A stretch of DNA of 64,000 nt from Anaerosporomusa subterranea (GTDB lineage Bacteria > Bacillota > Negativicutes > Sporomusales > Acetonemataceae): assembly GCF_001611555.1 (NCBI RefSeq), contig NZ_LSGP01000013.1, positions 1 through 64,000 on the forward strand, written 5' to 3'. Shown one piece after another: positions 23,950 to 32,499 of this stretch. The notes under the pieces were generated by a model. It searched no databases and was not told the DNA's origin. It worked only from the letters and a program-made list of their open reading frames with translations. A program made the position numbers and the translations under genes. How positions within the stretch are numbered: position 1 is the stretch's first letter; every line of letters starts with the position of its first letter.

Positions 23950-24959
23950 GCTGACACAACCTCCCCCAATAAATCTGCTGGACGCAAGGGAGAGCTTTCA
24001 TGAACAAGCCAGCACCGGCATTGCCGATCGTTCTCAACTGGAAGCAACGGCGGCTCTTGACGGCAAACCTCCATGGCATAGGTGCAACGCGGCATATAGG
24101 CGCAGCCAGGAGGAGGAGCCAGCAAATCAGGCGGCTGCCCGACGATAGATTCAAGCCGTGAACGGCTGCCGTCAAGACGGGGCACTGATCGTAGCAAGCC
24201 CCAGGTGTAAGGATGTTGCGGATTGGAGTACAGTTCGGCCACGGTTGCGGCCTCAACGATTTTCCCTGCATACATGACGATCACTCTACTGCATAGACCA
24301 GCAACCACACCTAGGTCGTGTGAGATGAGAATAATTGAGGTTTGAAGTTGTTGGTTCAATCGTTTCATCAATTCAATAATCTGGGCTTGAATAGTTACGT
24401 CCAGTGCAGTGGTCGGTTCATCGGCAATGAGGATACGCGGGTCGCAGCCCAGCGCCATAGCGATCATAACTCGTTGACGCATACCGCCTGATAGTTGATG
24501 AGGATATTGTTTCAGCCGCAACTCAGGTTCGGGAATACCGACTAGATGCAGCATGTCGATGGCTTTATTTAAGGCTTCGTGCTTTGACAGGGATTGGTGG
24601 GTCATAAAGCATTCAGCCAGTTGTAGACCAATGCTTAGCACCGGATTCAGTGAGGTCATCGGGTCCTGAAAGATCATACTGATCGAGTTGCCGCGAAGCT
24701 GGCGAAGTTGTTCAGCGCTCATTGTAACGATATTGTTTCCTTCAAATACTATGCGGCCAGCCGTGATTTCGCCCGGAGGGGTTGGAATCAATCCCATCAG
24801 TGCACTGGCAGTCACACTTTTACCGCAGCCAGACTCGCCGACGATACCGATAATTTCTCCTTTACCCAGAGAAAAACTGACATCATTAACAGCTTGAACT
24901 TCACCGGCATATGTATGAAAAACCACGTTAAGGTTTTCGACTGACAAAATGGTCTCCAA
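23946..24959 (-). CDS. dppD: Peptide/nickel ABC transporter ATP-binding protein (DppD/OppD type)
   Basis: 337 aa, partner ATPase of DppF. Walker A is IVGESGCGKSV, the signature is LSGGMRQRVMIAMAL, Walker B is ILIADEPTTALDV, and the C-terminal extension is CAYMPRCTYAMEVC. It starts 15 nt after dppC and overlaps dppF, so the four genes form one operon. Confidence 0.93.
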   Translation of the reverse strand: METILSVENLNVVFHTYAGEVQAVNDVSFSLGKGEIIGIVGESGCGKSVTASALMGLIPTPPGEITAGRIVFEGNNIVTMSAEQLRQLRGNSISMIFQDPMTSLNPVLSIGLQLAECFMTHQSLSKHEALNKAIDMLHLVGIPEPELRLKQYPHQLSGGMRQRVMIAMALGCDPRILIADEPTTALDVTIQAQIIELMKRLNQQLQTSIILISHDLGVVAGLCSRVIVMYAGKIVEAATVAELYSNPQHPYTWGLLRSVPRLDGSRSRLESIVGQPPDLLAPPPGCAYMPRCTYAMEVCRQEPPLLPVENDRQCRCWLVHESSPLRPADLLGEVVSA

Positions 24960-24974
24960 GTTCGCAGTCCCCCT

Positions 24975-25889
24975 TTATTTGCGCATTCGCGGGTCTAACG
25001 CGTCACGCAATCCATCACCAAGAAAGTTAAAGGAAAGCATGGTTATGCTGATTGCAAGGGCCGGGTAAAATAGTTGGAACGGGTAGGAGTGAAGTGATGT
25101 GACTCCTTCTGAGGCCAACACTCCCCAGCTAGCCATTGGAGCTGACACACCCAGTCCGATGAAGCTGAGAAATGCTTCTGTAAAGATCGCTTCTGGGATG
25201 GCCAGCGTCATCGTAACGATGATCGGCCCCATGCTATTGGGCACCAGATGCCGCAAAATGATTCGCCAAGGGCTGGCGCCGATCAGTTTGGCGGCTAAGA
25301 TATACTCTTGTTCGCGTAGAGAAAGTATTTGGCCGCGGACAATCCGCGCCATTCGCAGCCAGTACACCATACCAAGCGCGATAAAAATGTTGGTTAAGCC
25401 TGGCTGCAGTACAACCATTAACAAAATTACATACAGAAGTAATGGAATACCATACAAAACATCAACTATCCGCATCATCACACTGTCAATGCGTCCGCCA
25501 AAATAGCCGGCGATGCCGCCGTAGATGACACCAATGGTTAGATTGATCAGACTGGCGACAATGCCGATGGAAAGCGATATACGAGCTCCGTAAAGTACGC
25601 GGGTGAATAGATCGCGGCCCAGGTTATCAGAACCAAACCAGTAAACAGCGTTGGGCAACTGGTTGGCCATTTCTAATTGCTGGTCAGAGTAGGAGTGCGC
25701 TGTAAATAGGGGACCGAAGATTGCAAGCAATGAGATGACCAGTATCATCCATAAGCCCAGCATAGCGGCCTTGTTCCTTTTCAGACGGCGCCAAGAATCT
25801 TGCCAGTAGCCGGTACTGGGGCGAGCGAAATCATAAGTACTATCTAATGTAGAGTCGAGTCGGCGGAATAATTCTGGTTTCGGGTCCAT
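24975..25889 (-). CDS. dppC: Peptide/nickel ABC transporter permease (DppC type)
   Basis: 304 aa with about six membrane segments. A cytoplasmic N-terminus is followed by WRRLKRNKAAMLGLWMI, the family's first segment. FGSDNLGRDLFTRVLYGAR is the DppC hallmark and EYILAAKLIGASPWRIILRH is the coupling (EAA) loop. ATG 25889 is chosen since AAAGGA lies ~8 nt upstream and it starts one base after the dppB stop; an in-frame ATG at 25913 would overlap dppB. Confidence 0.92.
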   Translation of the reverse strand: MDPKPELFRRLDSTLDSTYDFARPSTGYWQDSWRRLKRNKAAMLGLWMILVISLLAIFGPLFTAHSYSDQQLEMANQLPNAVYWFGSDNLGRDLFTRVLYGARISLSIGIVASLINLTIGVIYGGIAGYFGGRIDSVMMRIVDVLYGIPLLLYVILLMVVLQPGLTNIFIALGMVYWLRMARIVRGQILSLREQEYILAAKLIGASPWRIILRHLVPNSMGPIIVTMTLAIPEAIFTEAFLSFIGLGVSAPMASWGVLASEGVTSLHSYPFQLFYPALAISITMLSFNFLGDGLRDALDPRMRK

Positions 25890-25890
25890 G

Positions 25891-26823
25891 CTATCCATCC
25901 TTTCTGGCATCAAGCTTGATGCGTGAATCTAGCAAAACGTAAGCTATATCCACCAGAAAGTTAAGAAATACCAACAGCGTGCTATAAAAAACGGTGACCC
26001 CAAGAATAACTGTGTAATCCCGGTTATAGATACTGGTCACAAAGTGGCGTCCCAAGCCTGGAATTGCGAAAATGGTCTCAATGACGAAACTGCCAGTGAA
26101 GATGGCGGCAATCAAGGGTCCAAGGTAGGTTACAACCGGAATCAACGCGTTTTTTAATGCGTGTCGATAGATGATCAGCAAGTTTGATAATCCCTTGGCT
26201 TTGGCTGTTTTTATGTAATCTTGACTCAAAACTTCTAGCATGCTGGAACGCATCAGGCGAGCAATAAAGGCAGTAGGCAAACCGGCAAGTGATAAGGCTG
26301 GCAGTATCATGTATTCGAAATCGCCCCACATAGCGGCTGGTAATAATTCGAGTTTAAGGGCAAACACATAAATCAGCAAGGTAGCTAAAATGAAATTTGG
26401 GACAGATATACCAATCGTACCCATGAACATGGCCAGATAATCTGGCCATTTGTTTTGCCTAAAGGCAGAGAGAATACCGACAGGAATCCCAACAGCAGCC
26501 GAGAATAGCACCGTGACGGCTCCGAGTTCCGCCGAGACAGGAAAACTCTCAGCAATGACCTCATTGACAGTGCGTGATTCATACTTAAATGACGGACCCA
26601 AATCACCTCGGGCAATATTCTTTAGATAATCCAAATACTGCATCCACAGTGGGTCATTAAGATGATAGCGTTCCTCGATATTCTTCATCACCGCTGGCGG
26701 CAGATTGCGCTCATCTGTGAACGGCCCCCCCGGGATGGAGTGCATCAGAGTAAAGGTTGCTGTAATAATAACCAGCAATACGATTAACATGGAGACAAAA
26801 CGTTTAATCATGTAAAATACCAA
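25891..26823 (-). CDS. dppB: Peptide/nickel ABC transporter permease (DppB type)
   Basis: 310 aa, first gene of the dppBCDF operon. Signatures are MHSIPGGPF near residue 28, the EAA-type loop DYIKTAKAKGLSNLLIIYRH and the C-terminal GRHFVTSIYNRDYTVILG. A TTG start at 26823 is favoured, with AGGAGG 9 nt upstream; ATG 26811 is in frame but too far from that site. No substrate-binding protein gene precedes it. Upstream lies a terminator and the diguanylate cyclase. Confidence 0.92.
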   Translation of the reverse strand: MVFYMIKRFVSMLIVLLVIITATFTLMHSIPGGPFTDERNLPPAVMKNIEERYHLNDPLWMQYLDYLKNIARGDLGPSFKYESRTVNEVIAESFPVSAELGAVTVLFSAAVGIPVGILSAFRQNKWPDYLAMFMGTIGISVPNFILATLLIYVFALKLELLPAAMWGDFEYMILPALSLAGLPTAFIARLMRSSMLEVLSQDYIKTAKAKGLSNLLIIYRHALKNALIPVVTYLGPLIAAIFTGSFVIETIFAIPGLGRHFVTSIYNRDYTVILGVTVFYSTLLVFLNFLVDIAYVLLDSRIKLDARKDG

Positions 26824-26956
26824 ATTATCTCTCCTCCTGATCGGAAGGATATATTGCCATTATGCATGTTTCGTTGTATTTAGCTGCTTTCCCTGCCAGT
26901 TTTTTTGTATATTTCCATTGGTTCCGGGCGTTGGATACTCCTACATCTCGGTAGTC

Positions 26957-27004
26957 CTGCTAAAAGAGCGATGCATACTGACGTATGCATCGCTCTTTTA
27001 GCAG
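26957..27004 (-). terminator. Long perfect hairpin after the diguanylate cyclase
   Basis: 22-bp arms (26957-26978 with 26983-27004, loop TGAC) lie just beyond the stop of the leftward gene. It isolates that gene from dppB. Such a long perfect stem could also be a remnant of a repeat. Confidence 0.75.
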
Positions 27005-27020
27005 CTAGTGCCCGTGTCTA

Positions 27021-29387
27021 TTAGCCTAGGACGGTTGCGTTATTCACCCGATTTCGTCCTTCTTCTTTGGCTCGGTATAAAGCTTTATCGGCAATGGCGA
27101 TTATTTGCTCTTTGGAAGGCGGGTCAGGTGCCAGGAGAGGATTATAGGTTGCTATACCTAGGCTGGCAGTAATGCGCGCACTAAAACTGCCTTGGCTATC
27201 AGGAAATTGACTAAGTTCAACTGATTGGCGAATCTTTTCAGCAATGACCATTGCTTCCGCGTTTGAACACTCCGGTAAAATAATGCTAAATTCTTCGCCG
27301 CCATAACGCGCGGGAAGATCAATGCCTCGGACATTTTGGCACAGTATTTGGCCGACTTGAGCCAGCAGTTTGTCGCCAGTTAGATGACCATAGGTGTCGT
27401 TATACGATTTGAATCGGTCCAAGTCGAACATAATAAGACTGAGCGGACGTTTTAATGAGGTAGCTCGACGCAATTCCGCTTCCAAGAACATATCAAAATT
27501 GCGGCGATTTGCCAATCCGGTTAGGCCGTCAGATAATGCCATGGCTTTTACCTGGTTATAGAGTTGTGCTTTTTCTAGGCCAAGCGCAATTTGCTGGGCC
27601 ATTAAGGCCGCGAAGGAGAGGCGGCACTGTTCTGGTTGCTGATTTTTTTGCCAACTGAGCAAGATCACACCCAGTGCGTGATGATCAACAACCAGCGGCA
27701 GGCTGAGTAGCTTTGCCCCTTCGATGCGCTTAGCATTTAGCCCCGGCAGTTCGCTTGCAGCTATCAGACCAGGTTTAAGTCCGCGAATGACAGCGGCAAG
27801 TTCCTGATTGTGCTCTAATGCGATTTCTTTCACATCACACTCATAATTGATCGTTGCTTTAATAAATAACAAATCGCCAGTGTTTGAACAAGTTAGGCAG
27901 ATTCCGCTGTCCGCATAGAGCGCCTGCATGATAAAGGGTAGACACTGCGCGAGAATCGTATCCGGATCCATGGTCGATGCTGCTGCTTGGCTAATTTGAT
28001 AGAGGAATTGTTCCTCAGATAGACGGACTTTTGTTTCCTCATATTGCCTGGCGCTAGCGATTGCCGCGCCCGCATGGCGACCTAGTGCCTGCAGCAATAA
28101 GCAATCATGCAGGCTAAATGCATTTTTTTCACTGGCGTAGGCCTCGACTCCGCCAATGATTTGTTTACCATCAAATAGTGGGGCGCTAATGATGGCTTGA
28201 ATTTCGGAGAAGATTAACTGGGGTCTAAACAGCTCAGGTCGGCAGGTTAGATCATTGACAATTTGTGCTTTTCTGGCTGTAATCGCGGCGCCGGCCAGAC
28301 TGTCGTCAAAAGGAACGAATTCCGGTGGCGCGCTAATCCCGTGTGTAGCTACGACCTGCAGCAACGCCCGATTTTCGCCCGCAAGAGCGACACAGCTTTG
28401 ACTTGCATCCATCATGTCTGTGATCATATCAGCAATTGCCCGGTAAGTGTCATCAAGATTTAGCCGTGAGGAAATTAGAGTGCCTAGTTTTGCCAGCGTG
28501 TCTTCCATCAGGTCGCACTGTTTGAGTGATGCTTGATAGAGGTGTTCGTTGTTGGTTGCCAACGCTTCCATTTCATCTTTCATAGTCTCGACTTCTTCAT
28601 AGGGTTTTCGAATGACGATGATATATACTGCTCGCAATAAATAATAGTAGGCGAATAGCCTGAACACGTGACCAACCAGGCTTAAACCAGTCGGATTGTG
28701 CAATGCAATGGCAAAGCAGCCATCTGTCAGTATGCCAAACACAATAGCACGGCTGAGAAAGTGGTAGGCTGAGTGATTCTTTGCTTGTGCAGACAGCAGG
28801 AAGAGAGCAATCATCTGTACGAGTATAGAGGAATAGGGAACCAACTGAATCAGGGTTTTAACAATTCTCGAGAATTCTGCAAAAGGCCATAGGTAAGTGC
28901 TGAGATAGATATTGGCGGTAAATACTGTGATGAGCAAAACGGCAAATGCGAGTACGGCTTTTTGCATGGTAGAGCAGGCGGCACCATTCAAGCGAGTCTT
29001 TGCAGCGTACAGCATGCCGCAAGCCCAGATCAGCCGGGAGAAGACCCAGTACAATTGCCAGACGATGAGCTTTTCGGGAATGCTTGTTTGACTAAACAAG
29101 GGACTGGTCAGTAAATGTGCTGAATCCAATACGCTAACCCACAGTATAGCTAGACTAAGAATGGTAATATGCATTCCATTCATACGAATTGTGCCATACC
29201 AAGTGAGAAAAAAGACGATGAAGCCGAGGATTATCCCCGGAAACACCAGCACATTATGGCTAGTATGCCAGACATCGGCAGGTATGAGAGGAGAGAAGAA
29301 TCCAAGTAAGCATAGTAATAAGATGCCAGCAGTCAAGTAAAGCGGCAAGACCTTGCTTGGACGGCTGTTTACTTCCAACGGTGACAT
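27021..29387 (-). CDS. Membrane diguanylate cyclase, MASE3-like/GAF/GAF/GGDEF
   Basis: 788 aa. Residues 1-265 hold about eight membrane segments in a MASE3-like sensor arrangement. A coiled-coil linker is followed by two GAF domains (~310-450 and ~480-610) and a C-terminal GGDEF domain. The active site is RYGGEEF, and the inhibitory I-site RGID sits five residues ahead, so it should make cyclic di-GMP from two GTP and be product-inhibited. LSDGLTGLANRRNFD opens the GGDEF domain. GGAGG precedes the ATG. It is divergent from the small zinc-ribbon gene. The signal sensed is unknown. Confidence 0.92.
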   Translation of the reverse strand: MSPLEVNSRPSKVLPLYLTAGILLLCLLGFFSPLIPADVWHTSHNVLVFPGIILGFIVFFLTWYGTIRMNGMHITILSLAILWVSVLDSAHLLTSPLFSQTSIPEKLIVWQLYWVFSRLIWACGMLYAAKTRLNGAACSTMQKAVLAFAVLLITVFTANIYLSTYLWPFAEFSRIVKTLIQLVPYSSILVQMIALFLLSAQAKNHSAYHFLSRAIVFGILTDGCFAIALHNPTGLSLVGHVFRLFAYYYLLRAVYIIVIRKPYEEVETMKDEMEALATNNEHLYQASLKQCDLMEDTLAKLGTLISSRLNLDDTYRAIADMITDMMDASQSCVALAGENRALLQVVATHGISAPPEFVPFDDSLAGAAITARKAQIVNDLTCRPELFRPQLIFSEIQAIISAPLFDGKQIIGGVEAYASEKNAFSLHDCLLLQALGRHAGAAIASARQYEETKVRLSEEQFLYQISQAAASTMDPDTILAQCLPFIMQALYADSGICLTCSNTGDLLFIKATINYECDVKEIALEHNQELAAVIRGLKPGLIAASELPGLNAKRIEGAKLLSLPLVVDHHALGVILLSWQKNQQPEQCRLSFAALMAQQIALGLEKAQLYNQVKAMALSDGLTGLANRRNFDMFLEAELRRATSLKRPLSLIMFDLDRFKSYNDTYGHLTGDKLLAQVGQILCQNVRGIDLPARYGGEEFSIILPECSNAEAMVIAEKIRQSVELSQFPDSQGSFSARITASLGIATYNPLLAPDPPSKEQIIAIADKALYRAKEEGRNRVNNATVLG

Positions 29388-29466
29388 AGAGTACCTCCGT
29401 TATTGGTAAAGTTATTCTGTTATACTATATGCGTCCGAAAAATGTAAAGTCACAGGAGGGATGAGC

Positions 29467-29697
29467 TTGCGTGTTTGTTCATTATGCAATAGACTGAGCC
29501 AAATGGAAAAGCGCTGTCCGGCTTGCGGCCTGCTGCTGGCAGACGGCGGACCAGTAGCAGACTACTATGGCCCGTATAGTCCTTATATGAGTAGAGATAG
29601 TATCGAACGCATCGCAGATCCGCGTTGCATTCATCTGTTCTACTGTCCGCATTGTGGTTTTGATACTCGGGAGTGCGCGCCGGAAACAGAGGTATGA
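29467..29697 (+). CDS. Small double zinc-ribbon protein
   Basis: 76 aa with two Cys pairs at each end (CSLC...CPAC near the N-terminus, CPHC plus flanking Cys near the C-terminus), consistent with one or two zinc sites. TTG 29467 is chosen, with AGGAGG 7 nt upstream; the ATG at 29461 is too close to that site. No family name is recognised. It lies 71 nt before the DUF1540 gene on the same strand, so they may be co-transcribed. Confidence 0.65.
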   Translation: MRVCSLCNRLSQMEKRCPACGLLLADGGPVADYYGPYSPYMSRDSIERIADPRCIHLFYCPHCGFDTRECAPETEV

Positions 29698-29767
29698 TTG
29701 ATACAAGAATGGATAAAATGCTGGGTTCTGAAAGATACTAAAAAAAATGAGAGGGAGGCTGATTTGC

Positions 29768-30154
29768 TTGTCTAACCCAGTTGTAAAATGCACAGTAGAT
29801 TCCTGCACCCATTACATGCCTGGCGATCAATGCATGGCAGCGAAAATTAGCGTATATAACGACGAAGAAAAGGCCAAATCCAACACATCCGAAGATACTC
29901 TCTGCAAGTCCTTTTACCCGGGGAAATCATTGGGCAATATGGTTGGTGCTCTGCATAACGCCAATGTGGGCGGCGTAATGTCAGCTCCTTTTGTTGACGG
30001 CACTCAAATCACCCCACAGGTTGAGTGTTTTGTAAAATCCTGCAAGTTCTGGGATTCGCATAACCATTGCGATGCGGAAGCCATCCATGTTGTGGGCAAA
30101 AATGCGTCGTCCACGAGCGAAACGGATTGCCATACGTACGAATCTAGCCACTAA
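29768..30154 (+). CDS. Protein with two DUF1540 cysteine-rich domains
   Basis: 128 aa. Two copies of the DUF1540 pattern are present: VKCTVDSCTHYMPGDQC near the start and VECFVKSCKFWDSHNHC near the C-terminus. A Gly/Ala/Asn-rich linker (~45-80) joins them. DUF1540 proteins are common in spore-forming anaerobes and presumably bind metal; function is unknown. TTG 29768 is chosen because GGGAGG lies ~9 nt upstream. It is followed by a long terminator. Confidence 0.8.
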   Translation: MSNPVVKCTVDSCTHYMPGDQCMAAKISVYNDEEKAKSNTSEDTLCKSFYPGKSLGNMVGALHNANVGGVMSAPFVDGTQITPQVECFVKSCKFWDSHNHCDAEAIHVVGKNASSTSETDCHTYESSH

Positions 30155-30158
30155 TACT

Positions 30159-30214
30159 AAAAATAGGACGCAAAAAAGAGGTCCGGTCGGGACCTCTTTT
30201 CGCGCCCTATTTTT
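30159..30214. terminator. Bidirectional terminator
   Basis: The core 11-bp stem AAAAGAGGTCC with GGACCTCTTTT (30174-30184 with 30190-30200) is extended by outer pairs AAAAATAGG with CCTATTTTT. It separates two convergent genes. Confidence 0.9.
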
Positions 30215-30426
30215 TAGTGATGTTTATGCTGACAGCCGCAACCGCAGCCGTGATGATGATCTGGTGTGCCAGCGGCGTCGAGTTGTTCTTTGACTCTTGC
30301 CTTCATCACGTCAATATATACGCGGCGAAGTTCGGCTTGCTCTGACAATTCTGCCTCAGAAAGCGTTTTTTCGCGTTGTTTGCGGGCTAACTCATTAATG
30401 CGGGCTATCATTTCCGGGGTTATCAT
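30214..30426 (-). CDS. DUF896 (YnzC-type) protein with His/Cys-rich tail
   Basis: 70 aa. Residues 1-50 match the DUF896 two-helix family (ITPEMIARINELARKQ, LSEAELSEQAELRRVYI). The last 14 residues, HHHGCGCGCQHKHH, are an unusual addition that should bind metal ions such as zinc, nickel or copper. YnzC-like proteins are linked to stress or SOS operons in Bacilli, but no such neighbour is present here. The tail is clearly in frame and ends at a stop beside the terminator. Confidence 0.82.
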   Translation of the reverse strand: MITPEMIARINELARKQREKTLSEAELSEQAELRRVYIDVMKARVKEQLDAAGTPDHHHGCGCGCQHKHH

Positions 30427-30472
30427 TTACGCACCTCACAAGCAAGTCTTCTTTACCTACACTAGCAAAATA

Positions 30473-30500
30473 TTGACAATAATGCAAGGCATGATAAACT
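30473..30500 (+). promoter_or_regulatory. Sigma-70/sigma-A type promoter of the rubredoxin operon
   Basis: TTGACA (30473-30478), 16-bp spacer and TAAACT (30495-30500) lie about 50 bp before the rubredoxin-flavin reductase start. Confidence 0.6.
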
Positions 30501-30550
30501 GAAAGAGGCCTAATTTTGTTAATATACAGAACTTTTTGCGGAGGTGCGGT

Positions 30551-31312
30551 ATGAAGTGGCGTTGTAAGGTATGTGGATATATTCATGAAGGAGATCGTCC
30601 ACCACTCGAATGTCCTCTATGCGGTGTCGGTCCAGACGAATTTGAGCAAGTTGATGAACCGGCACCTAAAGCCATAACAGCTAAACGTTGGAAATGCGTT
30701 GTTTGCGATTATATCCACACTGGCGATAACCCGCCTGATGTTTGTCCGCTTTGCGGAGTTGGACCTGACAAGTTTGTCTTGCTGGAAGATGTGCAGCGTG
30801 CGACGTTGACAGCTGAAACAATCAGCGATACCACTGAGGGCACAATCCGTTCGGCGCTTGACAAGGTTAGCTATGGATTGTACATTTTGACATCACATAA
30901 GGGTGATGCTATTAATGGTCAGTGCATTAACACTGCTTTCCAACTGACAGATCAGCCCTTGCGTCTAGCCGTCAGCCTAAATAAAAGCAACTTAACCCAC
31001 GAATATGTGATCGACAGCGGTGTGTTTGCTATTTCGATTCTCAGTGCAGATGATGTAGAAATGGTAAGGCGATTTGGCTATAAATCCGGCCGCGTGGTGG
31101 ACAAGTTCGATGGAGTCGAATATGTTGTTGGCAAGACGGGATCTCCTATTCTCAAGGAATCGCTTGCCTTTTTAGAATGTGAGATTCTACGCGATAAAAT
31201 AGTGGACGTGGGGACTCATACTCTGTTTGTTGCGGATGTTATCAACGGACGAGTGCTGCGGGATGTTTCATGCCTGACTTATGAATATTATAGAAGCTGC
31301 AAAAATAAATAA
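30551..31312 (+). CDS. High-molecular-weight rubredoxin: two rubredoxin-like domains fused to a flavin reductase
   Basis: 253 aa. Two rubredoxin-like modules (CKVCGYIHEGDRPPLECPLCG at ~4-25 minus its ends, and CVVCDYIHTGDNPPDVCPLC at ~44-63) precede an FMN-binding flavin reductase-like domain. That domain begins near residue 85 (ALDKVSYGLYILTSHKGD). Related Hrb proteins of acetogens, with one rubredoxin domain, shuttle electrons to flavodiiron proteins that reduce oxygen or NO. ATG 30551 has GGAGG at ~7 nt; the upstream in-frame ATG 30536 lacks a site. The reductase gene follows after 35 nt. A tandem duplication of the rubredoxin unit is the oddity. Confidence 0.88.
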   Translation: MKWRCKVCGYIHEGDRPPLECPLCGVGPDEFEQVDEPAPKAITAKRWKCVVCDYIHTGDNPPDVCPLCGVGPDKFVLLEDVQRATLTAETISDTTEGTIRSALDKVSYGLYILTSHKGDAINGQCINTAFQLTDQPLRLAVSLNKSNLTHEYVIDSGVFAISILSADDVEMVRRFGYKSGRVVDKFDGVEYVVGKTGSPILKESLAFLECEILRDKIVDVGTHTLFVADVINGRVLRDVSCLTYEYYRSCKNK

Positions 31313-31347
31313 GTAGGAGGATTTGCAGCAAAAGGAGATGAATTCTT

Positions 31348-32259
31348 TTGTTCGACCTGCTTGTGATTGGCGGTGGACCTGCTGGGATGACCGCCGTGGT
31401 TTATGCTGCCCGCAAGAAATTGAATACCCTGCTGGTGACGCAAGATTTAGGCGGGCAAGTCTTGTGGACTCGGGATATACAAAATTACATGGGCTATCAG
31501 TTTGTCACAGGACCTGAGCTAATGGCCAAGTTTGAGGAACAAGTCAGAATGTTTCCAGTGACGGTAAAATATGAGGATGTTGTAAAACTGGAAAAAATGT
31601 CTGATGGCTCTTTTACTGTTCGCACAGCCGAAGGTGCTGAGTATCAGGGGAAAGCCGTGATTCTCGCCTCAGGCAAGCGGCCGCGTAGGCTCAATGTGCC
31701 AGGCGAGACAGAGTTGACCGGCATGGGAGTCAGTTACTGCGCAACTTGTGACGGTCCTCTGTTTGCCGGTATGTCAGTCGCTGTTGTTGGTAGTGGCAAT
31801 TCAGCCTTGCAGGCCGCGATCGAACTCGCTAATGTTGCAAAGCAAGTCTATCTGGTATCGAGAGACCCCTATATAGCTGATCCGATTATCATTGAAATGC
31901 TGGAAAAATATCCGAATCTCGAAGAAATTAAAGAACACGAGTCAAAAGAGATCATTGGCAAGTACTCGGTTGAGCAATACATCATCCATCCTAACGGTCG
32001 TCCTGAACAGTCGCGGGAGCTATCTGTACAGGGGGTATTTGTTGAGGTGGGTTTGATTCCTAATTCCGAGTTTGCCGACTTAGTTGAACGTAATGAGTTC
32101 GGTGAAGTTATAGTAGACTGCCGTGCCAGAACCAATATTGAGGGCTTATTTGCCGCAGGTGACGTAACTGACGGTCCTGACAAACAGATTGTCATTGCCG
32201 CTGGCGACGGGTCAAAAGCCGCATTAGTGGCTTACGAGTACTTATTACATCAACGCTAA
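31348..32259 (+). CDS. Thioredoxin reductase-like FAD/NAD(P)H oxidoreductase
   Basis: 303 aa, two-dinucleotide-domain flavoprotein. The FAD site is VIGGGPAGMTAVVYAARK, the redox disulfide is CATCDGP (~133), the NAD(P)H site is VAVVGSGNSALQAA, and GLFAAGDVTDGPDKQ is the C-terminal FAD motif. The start is TTG 31348 with AAGGAG upstream. Because it directly follows the rubredoxin fusion, it probably reduces that protein with NAD(P)H, perhaps as well as a thioredoxin-type partner. Confidence 0.87.
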   Translation: MFDLLVIGGGPAGMTAVVYAARKKLNTLLVTQDLGGQVLWTRDIQNYMGYQFVTGPELMAKFEEQVRMFPVTVKYEDVVKLEKMSDGSFTVRTAEGAEYQGKAVILASGKRPRRLNVPGETELTGMGVSYCATCDGPLFAGMSVAVVGSGNSALQAAIELANVAKQVYLVSRDPYIADPIIIEMLEKYPNLEEIKEHESKEIIGKYSVEQYIIHPNGRPEQSRELSVQGVFVEVGLIPNSEFADLVERNEFGEVIVDCRARTNIEGLFAAGDVTDGPDKQIVIAAGDGSKAALVAYEYLLHQR

Positions 32260-32423
32260 AGCAGAACTGCCTCAGCAAAAACAATTGTGCTTGTCTGATA
32301 AACAAAAAGTGAATTTGATTGCAGGAATTCCACTGTACAAGAGCGAAATAATTTTAGGTCTTCAGGTATAAAGAGAATAGGGCTATCACCGCCGTATCGA
32401 TGTCACAGCTTAAATGCAGAACA

Positions 32424-32470
32424 AAAACGTGTAACAATATGTATGCTTACAAATTGTGCACGTTTTTTTT
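32424..32470 (+). terminator. Terminator between the rubredoxin operon and the Mo-hydroxylase operon
   Basis: AAAAACGTG (32424-32432) pairs with CACGTTTTT (32459-32467), with inner ACAAT/ATTGT pairs, then T residues. It lies only 30 nt before the next start, so it could also be an attenuator. No purine riboswitch was found in 32260-32420. Confidence 0.7.
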
Positions 32471-32499
32471 AGCCATGAATTGGACGGGAGGGGATCTGG

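Noticed and set aside
32260-32499. Purine or xanthine riboswitch before the hydroxylase operon
   Set aside because: Only a terminator-like hairpin is visible. No purine aptamer core was found.
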